Shown one piece after another: positions 14,613-21,740 of a stretch of 32,154 nucleotides of DNA. Source of the DNA: Pseudomonadota bacterium (GTDB lineage Bacteria > Pseudomonadota > Alphaproteobacteria > Rhizobiales > Methylopilaceae); the NCBI GenBank assembly GCA_023430145.1, contig JAEZCD010000391.1, positions 1 through 32,154 on the forward strand. Reading direction: 5' to 3'. The notes beneath the pieces are model-generated. The model saw only the letters and a list, made by a program, of their open reading frames with translations. It did no database searches and was not told the DNA's origin. The position numbers and the translations under genes are program-made. Numbering within the stretch: position 1 is the first letter of the stretch; every line of letters begins with the position of its first letter.

Positions 14613-15293
14613 TTGACCACCGTCTTCCTGCACGTCGCAAAGACCGGCGGCAGCGCCATCAAGCGCACGCTGCGCCGCTATTCCAAGCAGCATCCGGAAA
14701 TCATCCGGCTCGAGGGGCATCCCTGCCGGCTCGCCGACGTCGCAGCGCCCGACAAGGCCGTCTTCTCGGTTCGCGATCCGGTCGAGCGCTTCGTCTCGGG
14801 CTTCAACACGCGCCTGCGAAAGGGCTTTCCGCGGCGCGACGGCGAGTGGCGCGAGAGCGAGCGCTGGGCCTTCGAGCGCTTCCCGACCGCCAACAGCCTC
14901 GCCGAGGCGCTCTCCGATCCCGAGCGGGCCGCCGATGCCCGGCAGGCGATGGCCGGCATTAACCACGTCAACACCTTCCTGAAGACCTGGCTCGGCTCGG
15001 CGGCCTATGTCGAGGAGCGCGCCGCCGACATCCTGATGATCTGCTGGACGAAGGAGCTCGACGCCGATTTCCGGCGCATGAAGGCGCTGCTCGGCCTGCC
15101 GGAAAGCCTCGTCCTGCCGACCGACGAGGTCGGCACGCACCGCACCCCGGACGGCTTCGACCGCAGGCTCAGCGAGCGGGCTGTCGAGAACGTCCGCGCC
15201 TGGTATGCCGACGATTTCCCGATCTACGAGACCTGCCTTGCGCTGCGCCGTCGCCTCATCGAAGCCGCTGCGCCGTCGTCCGCGGTCGCCTGA
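14613..15293 (+). CDS. Sulfotransferase-family protein, copy 1
   Basis: 226 residues. The N-terminal TTVFLHVAKTGGSAIKRTLR is the 5'-phosphosulfate-binding (PAPS) loop of the sulfotransferase-2-like superfamily (KTGG core). FSVRDPVERFVSGFNTRLR supplies the 3'-phosphate-binding Arg and Ser. The TTG start at 14613 has GGAG about 7 nt upstream, and the protein family begins exactly at this TTVFLHVAKTGG reading. It is followed 17 bp later by a clearly homologous gene, so the pair arose by tandem duplication. The 89-bp gap upstream (14524-14612) holds nothing recognisable. The acceptor is unknown; a cell-surface glycan or lipid is a family-based guess. Confidence 0.85.
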   Translation: MTTVFLHVAKTGGSAIKRTLRRYSKQHPEIIRLEGHPCRLADVAAPDKAVFSVRDPVERFVSGFNTRLRKGFPRRDGEWRESERWAFERFPTANSLAEALSDPERAADARQAMAGINHVNTFLKTWLGSAAYVEERAADILMICWTKELDADFRRMKALLGLPESLVLPTDEVGTHRTPDGFDRRLSERAVENVRAWYADDFPIYETCLALRRRLIEAAAPSSAVA

Positions 15294-15310
15294 AGGGGCG
15301 CGGAGCACAC

Positions 15311-15970
15311 TTGGCGACCGTCTTCCTGCACATCGGCAAGACCGGTGGCACCGCCTTCCGCCGGGCGCTGCGGCCCTATGCCGAGCGGCACCAGCTGAAG
15401 CTCGTCGGCCATCCGGTGAGCCTGATGGACGTCGCCCCGCCAGACGGCGTCGTGTTCTCGGTCCGCGAGCCGATCGACCGCTTCGTTTCCGGCTTCAACA
15501 CGCGGCTGCGAAAAGGCTATCCGCGCCGCGTCGGCAGCGACTGGGAGCGCGAGGAGGAGCGCCGCGCCTTCGCGCTGTTCCAGTCGCCGAACAGCCTCGC
15601 CGAGGCGCTCTCCGATCCGGCGCTCGGCGATGCGGCGCGGGACGCGATGGGCGGCATCGGCCATGTCCGCCACTCGCTCAAGAAGTGGCTGAGATCGACG
15701 GACTATCTGGCGGGGCGCGCCGGCGACATCCGCATGGTCTGCTGGACGCCCGAGCTCGACGCCGATTTCGAGCACGTCAAGCGCCTGCTCGGCCTGCCGG
15801 CGGAGATCGCGCTGCCGCGCGACGAGATCGGCACGCACCGCACGCCGGACGGCTTCGACCGGACGCTCAGCCCGCTCGCGGTGCAGAACCTCACCGCCTG
15901 GTATGCCGACGATTTTCCGATCTACGAGGCGTGCCTGGAGCTTCGGCGGAAGCTGCTGGCGAACGGGTAG
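15311..15970 (+). CDS. Sulfotransferase-family protein, copy 2
   Basis: 219 residues, collinear over its full length with the preceding gene: ATVFLHIGKTGGTAFRRALR (PAPS loop), FSVREPIDRFVSGFNTRLR (3'-phosphate site), NSLAEALSDP, and the near-identical GTHRTPDGFDR and AWYADDFPIYE segments. The Arg-Asp of copy 1 (VRDP) is VREP here. TTG start at 15311 with GGAG at 15302-15305. The two copies differ most between residues 90 and 150, the region that usually shapes acceptor specificity, so they may act on different substrates; this is inference. Confidence 0.85.
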   Translation: MATVFLHIGKTGGTAFRRALRPYAERHQLKLVGHPVSLMDVAPPDGVVFSVREPIDRFVSGFNTRLRKGYPRRVGSDWEREEERRAFALFQSPNSLAEALSDPALGDAARDAMGGIGHVRHSLKKWLRSTDYLAGRAGDIRMVCWTPELDADFEHVKRLLGLPAEIALPRDEIGTHRTPDGFDRTLSPLAVQNLTAWYADDFPIYEACLELRRKLLANG

Positions 15971-16018
15971 GGGGCGCGGCGGCGTGGAAGATTTCGCGCC
16001 TCGTCTTCCGAGCGCGGC

Positions 16019-16086
16019 GAAGCAATCCAGCTTCTCTTGCGAGGCCCGACAGCTGGATTGCTTCGTCGCGTCGCTCCTCGCAATGA
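16019..16086. repeat. Partial copy of GAAGCAATCCAG palindromic element
   Basis: GAAGCAATCCAGCT (16019-16032) pairs perfectly with AGCTGGATTGCTTC (16051-16064), then CTCGCAATGA follows at 16077-16086. Only the right outer arm of the full element (see 17654-17740) is present. The gap between the second sulfotransferase and the amidohydrolase is 171 bp; otherwise it holds only the latter's ribosome site. Confidence 0.8.
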
Positions 16087-16141
16087 CGGAGAGGTCGCCC
16101 GATAGCCGGATGCGACAGGTCCGCCCCAACCGGAGAGCCCC

Positions 16142-17641
16142 ATGCGCCATCTCCTGATCCGCGGCGCCGAAGTTTTGGCCTCGGCGGAAGCCGAGCGCCC
16201 GGTCCGCGCCGACATTCTCAGCCGCGACGGGCGCATCGTCGCCGTCCAATCCGGGCTCATGCCGCCCGACGGCGACACCGAGATTCTCGAGGCCGAAAAC
16301 TGCATCGCCATCCCCGGGCTGATCAACGCCCACCTGCACTCGTCCGGGAACCTGCAGCGCGGCACGCTCGACGGGCTGCCGCTGGAAATCTTCATGCTCT
16401 ACGAGGTGCCGCCGCTCGCCGCCGGGGCCGAGAACCCGGCGGTCGTCCGGCTGCGCACCCTGATCGGCGCGGTGGAGATGCTGAAGCTCGGCATCACCAG
16501 CGTGCTCGACGACGCCTTCTTCGTGCCGCTGTGCAGCACCTCCAGCATCGACGCCATCGCCGGCGCCTACCGCGATGTCGGCATGCGGGCGACCATCGCG
16601 CTCGATCAGCCGATCGTCGTCGAATACGAGAAATATCCGTTCCTGAAGGAGCTGCTGCCGGAAGATTTTCGCCGCGAGATGGAGCTTTCGCCGCGCGAGA
16701 CCGCGGCCGGCATGGCCGAGCACTATCGGCACCTGATCGAGACCTGGCACGGGGCCGGCGAGGGGCGCATCGCGGCCGCCGTCTCCTGCTCGGCGCCGCA
16801 GCGGGCGACGCCGGAGTATCTGGAGTTCCTCGCCGGCCTGGCGCGGCAAAAGGATCTGCCGTTCTTCTGCCACGTGCTGGAGACGAAGCTGCAGCGCGTG
16901 CTCGGCGAGGAGAAATACGGCCGCTCGCTGGTCCGCTACATCCGCGATCTCGGCGTTCTCGACGAGCGCATGGAGGTGATCCACGGCATCTGGATCGACG
17001 ACGAGGACATCGCGATCCTGGCGCGCTCGGGCGCCACCGTGGCCCACAACCCGGTCTGCAACCTCCGCCTCGGCAGCGGCGTCATGCCGTTCCGGAAACT
17101 ACGCGACGCCGGGGTGCCGATCTGCCTCGGCACCGACGAGGCGGTCAGCGACGACAGCCACAATCTCTGGGGCGCGATCAAGCTCGCCGGCCTCGTGCAC
17201 ACGCTCGCCGAGCGCTCGGACGCGCGCTGGCCGAAGGCGCCGGAGATTTTGGATTGCCTCTGGAACGGCGGCGCGAGAGGGATGCGGCGCGAGCACAAGC
17301 TCGGCCGCATCGAGCCGGGCGCAGCCGCCGACATCGCGCTGCTCGACAAAAGTGCGGACGGCTTCACGCCGCTCGCCGATCTCCGCCGTCAGCTCGTCTA
17401 CAACGAGACCGGCTCATCCGTCCGCCACACGATCGTCCACGGCCGCGTCGTGGTGCGCAATGGGTGCGTCACGACCGTCGACGAGCCGGCGCTGAAGGCC
17501 GAGGTCCGTGCGATGGAGCCGCAGCTCGCCGCGGCCACCTGCGAGCTGCGCACCGCCGCGCAGCGGCTCGAGCCGTACTATCGGGCGATGGTGGAGAAGG
17601 CGCACGCCCGCGATGTGGGATTCTCGCGGTGGCTGGGGTGA
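16142..17641 (+). CDS. Amidohydrolase-superfamily deaminase/hydrolase (ATZ/TRZ type)
   Basis: 499 residues, cytoplasmic, TIM-barrel metal hydrolase of the subtype III deaminase group (guanine/8-oxoguanine, S-adenosylhomocysteine and triazine-type). Metal ligands are visible: His64 and His66 in INAHLHSSG, His244 in FFCHVLE, His281 in VIHGIW, Asp332 in LGTDEA. A small N- and C-terminal beta-domain flanks the barrel (LIRGAEVL at the start; HTIVHGRVVVRNG near the end). The start ATG at 16142 follows CGGAGAGCCCC. About 500 residues is slightly longer than most deaminases (about 450). No neighbouring gene names a substrate. Transcribed alone or with the sulfotransferases; a repeat intervenes. Confidence 0.88.
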   Translation: MRHLLIRGAEVLASAEAERPVRADILSRDGRIVAVQSGLMPPDGDTEILEAENCIAIPGLINAHLHSSGNLQRGTLDGLPLEIFMLYEVPPLAAGAENPAVVRLRTLIGAVEMLKLGITSVLDDAFFVPLCSTSSIDAIAGAYRDVGMRATIALDQPIVVEYEKYPFLKELLPEDFRREMELSPRETAAGMAEHYRHLIETWHGAGEGRIAAAVSCSAPQRATPEYLEFLAGLARQKDLPFFCHVLETKLQRVLGEEKYGRSLVRYIRDLGVLDERMEVIHGIWIDDEDIAILARSGATVAHNPVCNLRLGSGVMPFRKLRDAGVPICLGTDEAVSDDSHNLWGAIKLAGLVHTLAERSDARWPKAPEILDCLWNGGARGMRREHKLGRIEPGAAADIALLDKSADGFTPLADLRRQLVYNETGSSVRHTIVHGRVVVRNGCVTTVDEPALKAEVRAMEPQLAAATCELRTAAQRLEPYYRAMVEKAHARDVGFSRWLG

Positions 17642-17653
17642 GGTGGGTGCGCC

Positions 17654-17740
17654 GTCATTGCGAGGAGCGGTAGCGACGAAGCAATCCAGCTTTGCGGCGC
17701 TCGAAGAGAAGCTGGATTGCTTCGCTTCGCTCGCAATGAC
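17654..17740. repeat. Full GTCATTGCGAG / GAAGCAATCCAG palindromic element
   Basis: Outer arms GTCATTGCGAG (17654-17664) and CTCGCAATGAC (17730-17740) and inner arms CGAAGCAATCCAGCTT (17677-17692) and AAGCTGGATTGCTTCG (17709-17724) form a near-perfect 87-bp inverted repeat. It resembles the non-coding palindromic elements abundant in Bradyrhizobium-like genomes. Confidence 0.85.
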
Positions 17741-17789
17741 GATCCCGCACGTCCACTCGTCATCCACCGCGAAGGCCCCTCCGGTCGGC

Positions 17790-17811
17790 GTCCTCCGCGA
17801 AGGCGGAGGAC
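17790..17811. terminator. Hairpin within repeat-rich gap between convergent genes
   Basis: GTCCTCCGC / GCGGAGGAC, a 9-bp stem with GAAG loop, lies in the 250-bp gap (17642-17891) between the convergent amidohydrolase and DUF1028 genes. Beyond the palindrome at 17654-17740 and GGATGACG/GTCATCC fragments near 17877-17897, the gap holds no coding signal. Confidence 0.5.
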
Positions 17812-17891
17812 TCAAGTCTTCGCAAGTCATGCCGCCGACACGGATGGTAAAGCCCGGATCCTCCGCCTTGCGCGAAGGATGACGATCCGAG

Positions 17892-18629
17892 TCATCCCGA
17901 CCGGGCGTTCCGCTCCTCCTCCTCCGCCTCCCGGATCGAGGCGTTGATCTTCGCGTCGATCACCTGCCAGTCGGTGTCGCCGACACGGTCGGCGCGGCGC
18001 GGGGCGACTTTTCGGAAGTGCACGTAGCGCTCGCGGCTCACCGCCTCGAGGCGGATCAGCTCGTCGATCGGCTCGGGATGGTCGTCGACGCGGATGTCGA
18101 GGTCGGCCCAGAGCTCGCCGCCGAACACCAGGAGCCCGGCCGACTGCTTTCCGCGCTTGTCGCCGCCGACCGCCTCGCCGGCCTTGAGCGCCCGGACGAG
18201 CCGCCGCGGAAACGGCGTTGCGGCGCCGGCCGCGTAAGCCTCGAAGGCGGCGTCGACCACCTGTGGCCCGGCCAGCATGTTGCCGGCGACGGAGAAGCCT
18301 TCGCCCACACGATGGTCGCACCAGTCGACGCACGAGGCGCCGGTATGCGCCGCGCTGCGTCCCCCCGCGTCGACGACATGCAGCTGCCGATGGTCGCGGC
18401 CGGCATCGCCGGCGACGAGCCGCGCCAAAACCTCGGCGGCGGGCAGCCCCTCGCGGAGCAGCCCGAGGCCCTCGGAGCCGAAGAAGGAGTTGACCATCGC
18501 CTGCGTCGCCACCGCGCCGACACCGGGCGCGATGTGCGGCACCACGGCGCCGACGGCGAAGAATTTCGACGCCACCGCGATGCCGAAGCGGCCGCTGGCT
18601 TCATCCTTCGCGACGATCGACCAGGTCAT
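17892..18629 (-). CDS. DUF1028 domain protein (Ntn-hydrolase-like)
   Basis: 245 residues with the DUF1028 (PF06267) pattern: MTWSIVAKDEASGRFGIAVASKFFAVG at the start (the internal core being GIAVASK), AVATQAMVNSFFG, CVDWCDHRVGEGFSVAGNML and the C-terminal ADLDIRVDDHPEPIDEL. The family is predicted to have an Ntn-hydrolase fold, but its reaction is not established, and it is often encoded beside amidohydrolases and peptide or amide catabolic genes. The ATG at 18627-18629 is the natural start. Probably the third gene of a Bug-protein/amidohydrolase/DUF1028 operon, 79 bp after the preceding gene. Confidence 0.9.
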   Translation of the reverse strand: MTWSIVAKDEASGRFGIAVASKFFAVGAVVPHIAPGVGAVATQAMVNSFFGSEGLGLLREGLPAAEVLARLVAGDAGRDHRQLHVVDAGGRSAAHTGASCVDWCDHRVGEGFSVAGNMLAGPQVVDAAFEAYAAGAATPFPRRLVRALKAGEAVGGDKRGKQSAGLLVFGGELWADLDIRVDDHPEPIDELIRLEAVSRERYVHFRKVAPRRADRVGDTDWQVIDAKINASIREAEEEERNARSG

Positions 18630-18708
18630 GTGCGTCCCCCGTTCCCGATGCGGGCGCGAGGCTGGCAGGAATGGGGGGCGGGGGCAACGCGATCGCGGCG
18701 CGATCGTC

Positions 18709-19614
18709 TCAGAACCCGTAAAGCCTCGCCGGATTGGCGACCAGCACCTCCTCGCGCAGCGCCGGATCGGGCACCCAGTCCGCGACGAGGTCGGCGAGGT
18801 CGCCGTCGTTCGGCATCGGGATCGGCCACTCGGCCTTGGCGTGCGGCCAGTCGGTGCCCCACACGACCCGGTCCGGCGCGTGGTCGACGAGCGCGTGCGC
18901 GAACTCCGTCACGTCGGCGTGCGGGAGGCCGCGGCTCGAGATGCGGTAGGGGGCCGTCAGCTTCACCCAGGCGCGGCCGTCGGCGAGCAGGCGCAGCAGC
19001 GCCTGGAATCCCGGATCGAGCGTGCCGAGGGCTGTCGGCACGTAGCCGAGATGGCCGAAGCAGAAGTCCACCGGGAAGTCGCCGAGCAGCAGGTCGAGAT
19101 CGGGGAACTCGTTCACGTGGGCGAGAAGCTCGATGTGCCAGCCGAGCGGCGCGATCTTTTGCGCCAGCGCGCGCATCCGCTCGAGCGGCATCACCCCCTT
19201 GTTCTCGCTGGTGTCGACGATGTTGAGCCGGACACCGCGGATTCCGGCCTCGTGCATGCGCTCGAGCTCGGCCGGACCGACATCGTCGCCAATCACCGCG
19301 ATGCCGCGCAGCTCGAGCCTTGTCGCCCGCAGCGCATCGAGCAGCAGGGAGTTGTCCGCGCCATACGGGCTCGGCTGCACCAACACGCCGCGTGCGCAGC
19401 CGAGCACGTCGAGCAGATGCTCGTAGTCGGAAAGGAGCGCCTCGCTCGGCGTGTAGATGCGCTTGCCGTACCAGGGATAGCGGCTTGCCGGCCCGAAGAC
19501 ATGCGCGTGGCTGTCGCAGGATCGTTCGGGCAGCGTCACGCTCGGCCGGCGCGGATTGCGGTCCGGCGGATCGAGAAACGGCACGCCGGCCGTGGGATCG
19601 ATCTTTTGGGGCAT
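18709..19614 (-). CDS. Amidohydrolase-2 family metal hydrolase
   Basis: 301 residues, TIM-barrel amidohydrolase of the PF04909 group (2-pyrone-4,6-dicarboxylate lactonase LigI-like, and other lactonases and decarboxylases). Metal-site signatures are CDSHAHVFGP (HxH), AHVNEF, FCFGHLGYVP and VVWGTDWPH (final Asp). LVQPSPYGADN and RGVRLNIVD are typical of the LigI-like subfamily. The ATG at 19612-19614 starts the conserved reading. It lies 38 bp after a Bug-type binding-protein gene, a frequent pairing in which the binding protein supplies the carboxylate substrate. Exact substrate unknown. Confidence 0.9.
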   Translation of the reverse strand: MPQKIDPTAGVPFLDPPDRNPRRPSVTLPERSCDSHAHVFGPASRYPWYGKRIYTPSEALLSDYEHLLDVLGCARGVLVQPSPYGADNSLLLDALRATRLELRGIAVIGDDVGPAELERMHEAGIRGVRLNIVDTSENKGVMPLERMRALAQKIAPLGWHIELLAHVNEFPDLDLLLGDFPVDFCFGHLGYVPTALGTLDPGFQALLRLLADGRAWVKLTAPYRISSRGLPHADVTEFAHALVDHAPDRVVWGTDWPHAKAEWPIPMPNDGDLADLVADWVPDPALREEVLVANPARLYGF

Positions 19615-19652
19615 GCGGTCGTCCGGGTGGCGCGGTGCAAAAGGTTGGTCGA

Positions 19653-20606
19653 TCAGTCGAGCCGGATGCCGGCGAGGGCGACGATCTCCGCCCATTTGCG
19701 GTTCTGCTGCTCGACATAGCGCCGGAACTCCGCCGGTCCCAGGGGGGCGACGTCGACGCCGAGATCGGTCAGCTCGGCGCGAACGCCGGGGTCGGCGAGC
19801 GCCTCCAGAATCGCCCGGCCGAGCGCCTCGACGACCGCCGGCGGCGTCGCCGCCGGGGCGACGATGCCGTGCCAGCTCGTGGTGTCGAAGCCGACGAAGC
19901 CGAGTTCGCTCATGGTCGGCACCTCCGGCAGCGCCGGCGAGCGCTCGGGTGTGGTGACGGCGAGCGCGCGCAAGGCGCCGCTCCTGACCAGTCCCACCGA
20001 GGATGCGGCCGTGCCGAACATCATCTCCACCTCGCCGGCGAGGAGATCCTTCAGGGCCGGCGCGGCGCCCGGATAGTCGACCGGCAGGATGTCGATCGCC
20101 GCGTGCCGGGCGAAAAGCACCGTCGACAGGTGCGCCGCAGCGCCCGGGCCGGTGGAGGCGAAGCGGATCTTTCCGGGCTTCGACCGCCCGAGCCCGACGA
20201 GGTCGGCGACCGTCGCGGCCGGCAGCCCGGGAGCGACGACGAGAATGTTCGGCTGCGTGCCGATGCGGGCTAGGGGCACGAAATCGGCGAGCGCGGAAAA
20301 GCCAGGCGCGGCGTAGAGCGCCATGTTGGCGGCCATGATGCCGTTGTTGCCGAGCAGCAGCGTGCAGCCGTCCGGCGCCGAGCGGGCGACGGTCTGCGCG
20401 GCGAGATTGCCGTCGCGGCCGACGCGGCCCTCGATCGTCACCGGCCGGCCGACGAGCTCGCCGAGCTTCTCGCCGACGATGCGCACCAACAGGTCGCTCG
20501 GGCCGCCGGGGGCGAAGCCGGTGACGATGCGAATCGGCCCGGCGGGCAGGGCGCCTCCGCCCGCCGCGGCGTCGGGCGCCGATGCGGTACCGGCCTGATC
20601 GGTCAT
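19653..20606 (-). CDS. Tripartite tricarboxylate transporter (Bug-type) substrate-binding protein
   Basis: 317 residues with a Bug/TctC binding-protein body: IRIVTGFAPGGPSD at the start of the fold, VGRDGNLAAQTVARSAPDG, LGNNGI, then DYPGAAPALKDLLAGEVEMMFG and LPEVPTMSELGFVGFD, all characteristic. Unusually, no signal peptide is visible: the reading from the ATG (20604-20606) is MTDQAGTASAPDAAAGGGALPAGP, Ala/Gly-rich with no basic n-region or hydrophobic core. The alternative GTG at 20633 (MRPKSGVDE) does not help. Either the protein is cytoplasmic, or the true N-terminus has been lost or mis-sequenced. No TctA/TctB membrane partner is in the window, which is common for orphan Bug proteins. 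First gene of the operon divergent from LysR. Confidence 0.88.
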   Translation of the reverse strand: MTDQAGTASAPDAAAGGGALPAGPIRIVTGFAPGGPSDLLVRIVGEKLGELVGRPVTIEGRVGRDGNLAAQTVARSAPDGCTLLLGNNGIMAANMALYAAPGFSALADFVPLARIGTQPNILVVAPGLPAATVADLVGLGRSKPGKIRFASTGPGAAAHLSTVLFARHAAIDILPVDYPGAAPALKDLLAGEVEMMFGTAASSVGLVRSGALRALAVTTPERSPALPEVPTMSELGFVGFDTTSWHGIVAPAATPPAVVEALGRAILEALADPGVRAELTDLGVDVAPLGPAEFRRYVEQQNRKWAEIVALAGIRLD

Positions 20607-20723
20607 TTCGTCCACCCCGGATTTCGGACGCACGGCTGCAAACCCTGGGCACGGTCATGCCCGGGCGCGCGGCATCATAGGCGAGCGCGGGTCGACTGAT
20701 CGCGAAGATCGCTCCAAACTGTC

Positions 20724-20738
20724 GTTCCGAATTGGAAC
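20724..20738. promoter_or_regulatory. LysR-type operator, GTTCC-N5-GGAAC
   Basis: GTTCCGAATTGGAAC is a 5-bp-arm inverted repeat containing a T-N11-A box (T at 20725, A at 20737). It lies 6 bp before the LysR start codon at 20745, in the divergent gap facing the Bug-protein gene. This is the classical position for autoregulation plus control of the divergent operon. Confidence 0.55.
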
Positions 20739-20744
20739 GAATGC

Positions 20745-21662
20745 ATGGACCTCCTCCGCGCCATCGAGGCCTTCGTGGCCGTTGCCGAAGCGGGCAGCCT
20801 CTCGGGCGCCGCCCGGCGCCTGCGGCTCACCCCGTCGGCGGTGTCCAAGCAGATGGCCGCGCTCGAGCAGGAGCTCGGCGTCGGCCTGATCCTCAGGACG
20901 ACGCGTGCTCTCTCGCTCACCGATGCCGGCAACGCGTACCTGCAGCGGGCGCGAAAGATTCTCGGCGAGGTGGCCGATGCGCAGAGCGCGGTGCGCGGCC
21001 AGCTCGAGGTGCCGCGCGGCCGGCTGCGCGTGTCCGCCTCGGCCACTTTCGGCCGCCTGCATGTCGCGCCGGCGCTGCCCGAGTTCATGCGCCTCTATCC
21101 GCAGCTCGACGTCGAGCTCGGCCTCTACGACCGGCAGGCCGACCCGATCGCCGCCGGCGCCGACATCGCCATCCGCATGGGGCATCTGCCGGATTCGAGC
21201 ATGATCGGCATGAAGCTCGCGACGACGCGGCGGGTCCTCTGCGCCAGCCCCGACTATTTTTCGCGCCATGGCATGCCGAGCGAGCCCGAGCAGCTCGCCC
21301 GCCACAACTGCCTGCTCAGCACCCTCTACACGGTGCGCAACACCTGGTTCTTCGCCCGCGGCGCCGAGACGCGCGCGGTGACGGTCGCCGGCAGCTTCAG
21401 CACCAACAATTCGGAGGCGCTGCGCGATGCCGCGCTCGGCGGCATCGGCATCGGCCTGCTCGGCACCTGGGTGGTCGCGCCGCAGCTGCGGGAAGGCAGC
21501 CTCGTCGCGGCGCTGACCGACTGGCGCGGCGAGCTGACGCGGGACGTCCGCAACGTCTACGCCGTCTATCCGCGGTCGGCGCACGTGGCGCCGGCGGTAC
21601 GCGCCTTCGCGGTGTTCCTCCGCCGCCACTACGGCTCGCCGCCGGTGTGGGAGCGGGGTTAG
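20745..21662 (+). CDS. LysR-family transcriptional regulator
   Basis: 305 residues. The N-terminal winged HTH reads DLLRAIEAFVAVAEAGSL, then SGAARRLRLTPSAVSKQM, ending in LGVGLILRTTRALSLTDAG. The effector-binding periplasmic-protein-like domain follows (LRVSASATFGRLHVAPALPEF, YPQLDVELGLYDR). GMKLATTRRVLCASPDYF and the C-terminal half align with the aromatic/unknown-ligand branch of LysR. The ATG at 20745 starts the canonical MDLLRAI; an out-of-frame ATG sits at 20741. It probably responds to the substrate of the divergent Bug/amidohydrolase/DUF1028 operon, and a T-N11-A palindrome lies just before its start. Confidence 0.94.
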   Translation: MDLLRAIEAFVAVAEAGSLSGAARRLRLTPSAVSKQMAALEQELGVGLILRTTRALSLTDAGNAYLQRARKILGEVADAQSAVRGQLEVPRGRLRVSASATFGRLHVAPALPEFMRLYPQLDVELGLYDRQADPIAAGADIAIRMGHLPDSSMIGMKLATTRRVLCASPDYFSRHGMPSEPEQLARHNCLLSTLYTVRNTWFFARGAETRAVTVAGSFSTNNSEALRDAALGGIGIGLLGTWVVAPQLREGSLVAALTDWRGELTRDVRNVYAVYPRSAHVAPAVRAFAVFLRRHYGSPPVWERG

Positions 21663-21696
21663 GCGAGGGGGGCGGAGCGGACCTGACGCGCGCCCT

Positions 21697-21717
21697 CGTC
21701 ATCCTGCGCGGATGACG
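21697..21717. terminator. CGTCATCC hairpin at the host/prophage border
   Basis: CGTCATCC (21697-21704) pairs with GGATGACG (21710-21717) around TGCGC. The 13-mer CGTCATCCTGCGC is the same unit as in the cluster at 6431-6510. It can terminate lysR transcription and lies 23 bp from the integrase stop codon, near the expected attachment site. Confidence 0.5.
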
Positions 21718-21740
21718 AACCCACTTTCTAAGTCAATCAA

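Noticed and set aside
21663..21740. tRNA or tmRNA remnant as the prophage attachment site
   Set aside because: No cloverleaf arms or T-loop sequence seen; only a hairpin of the dispersed repeat family.
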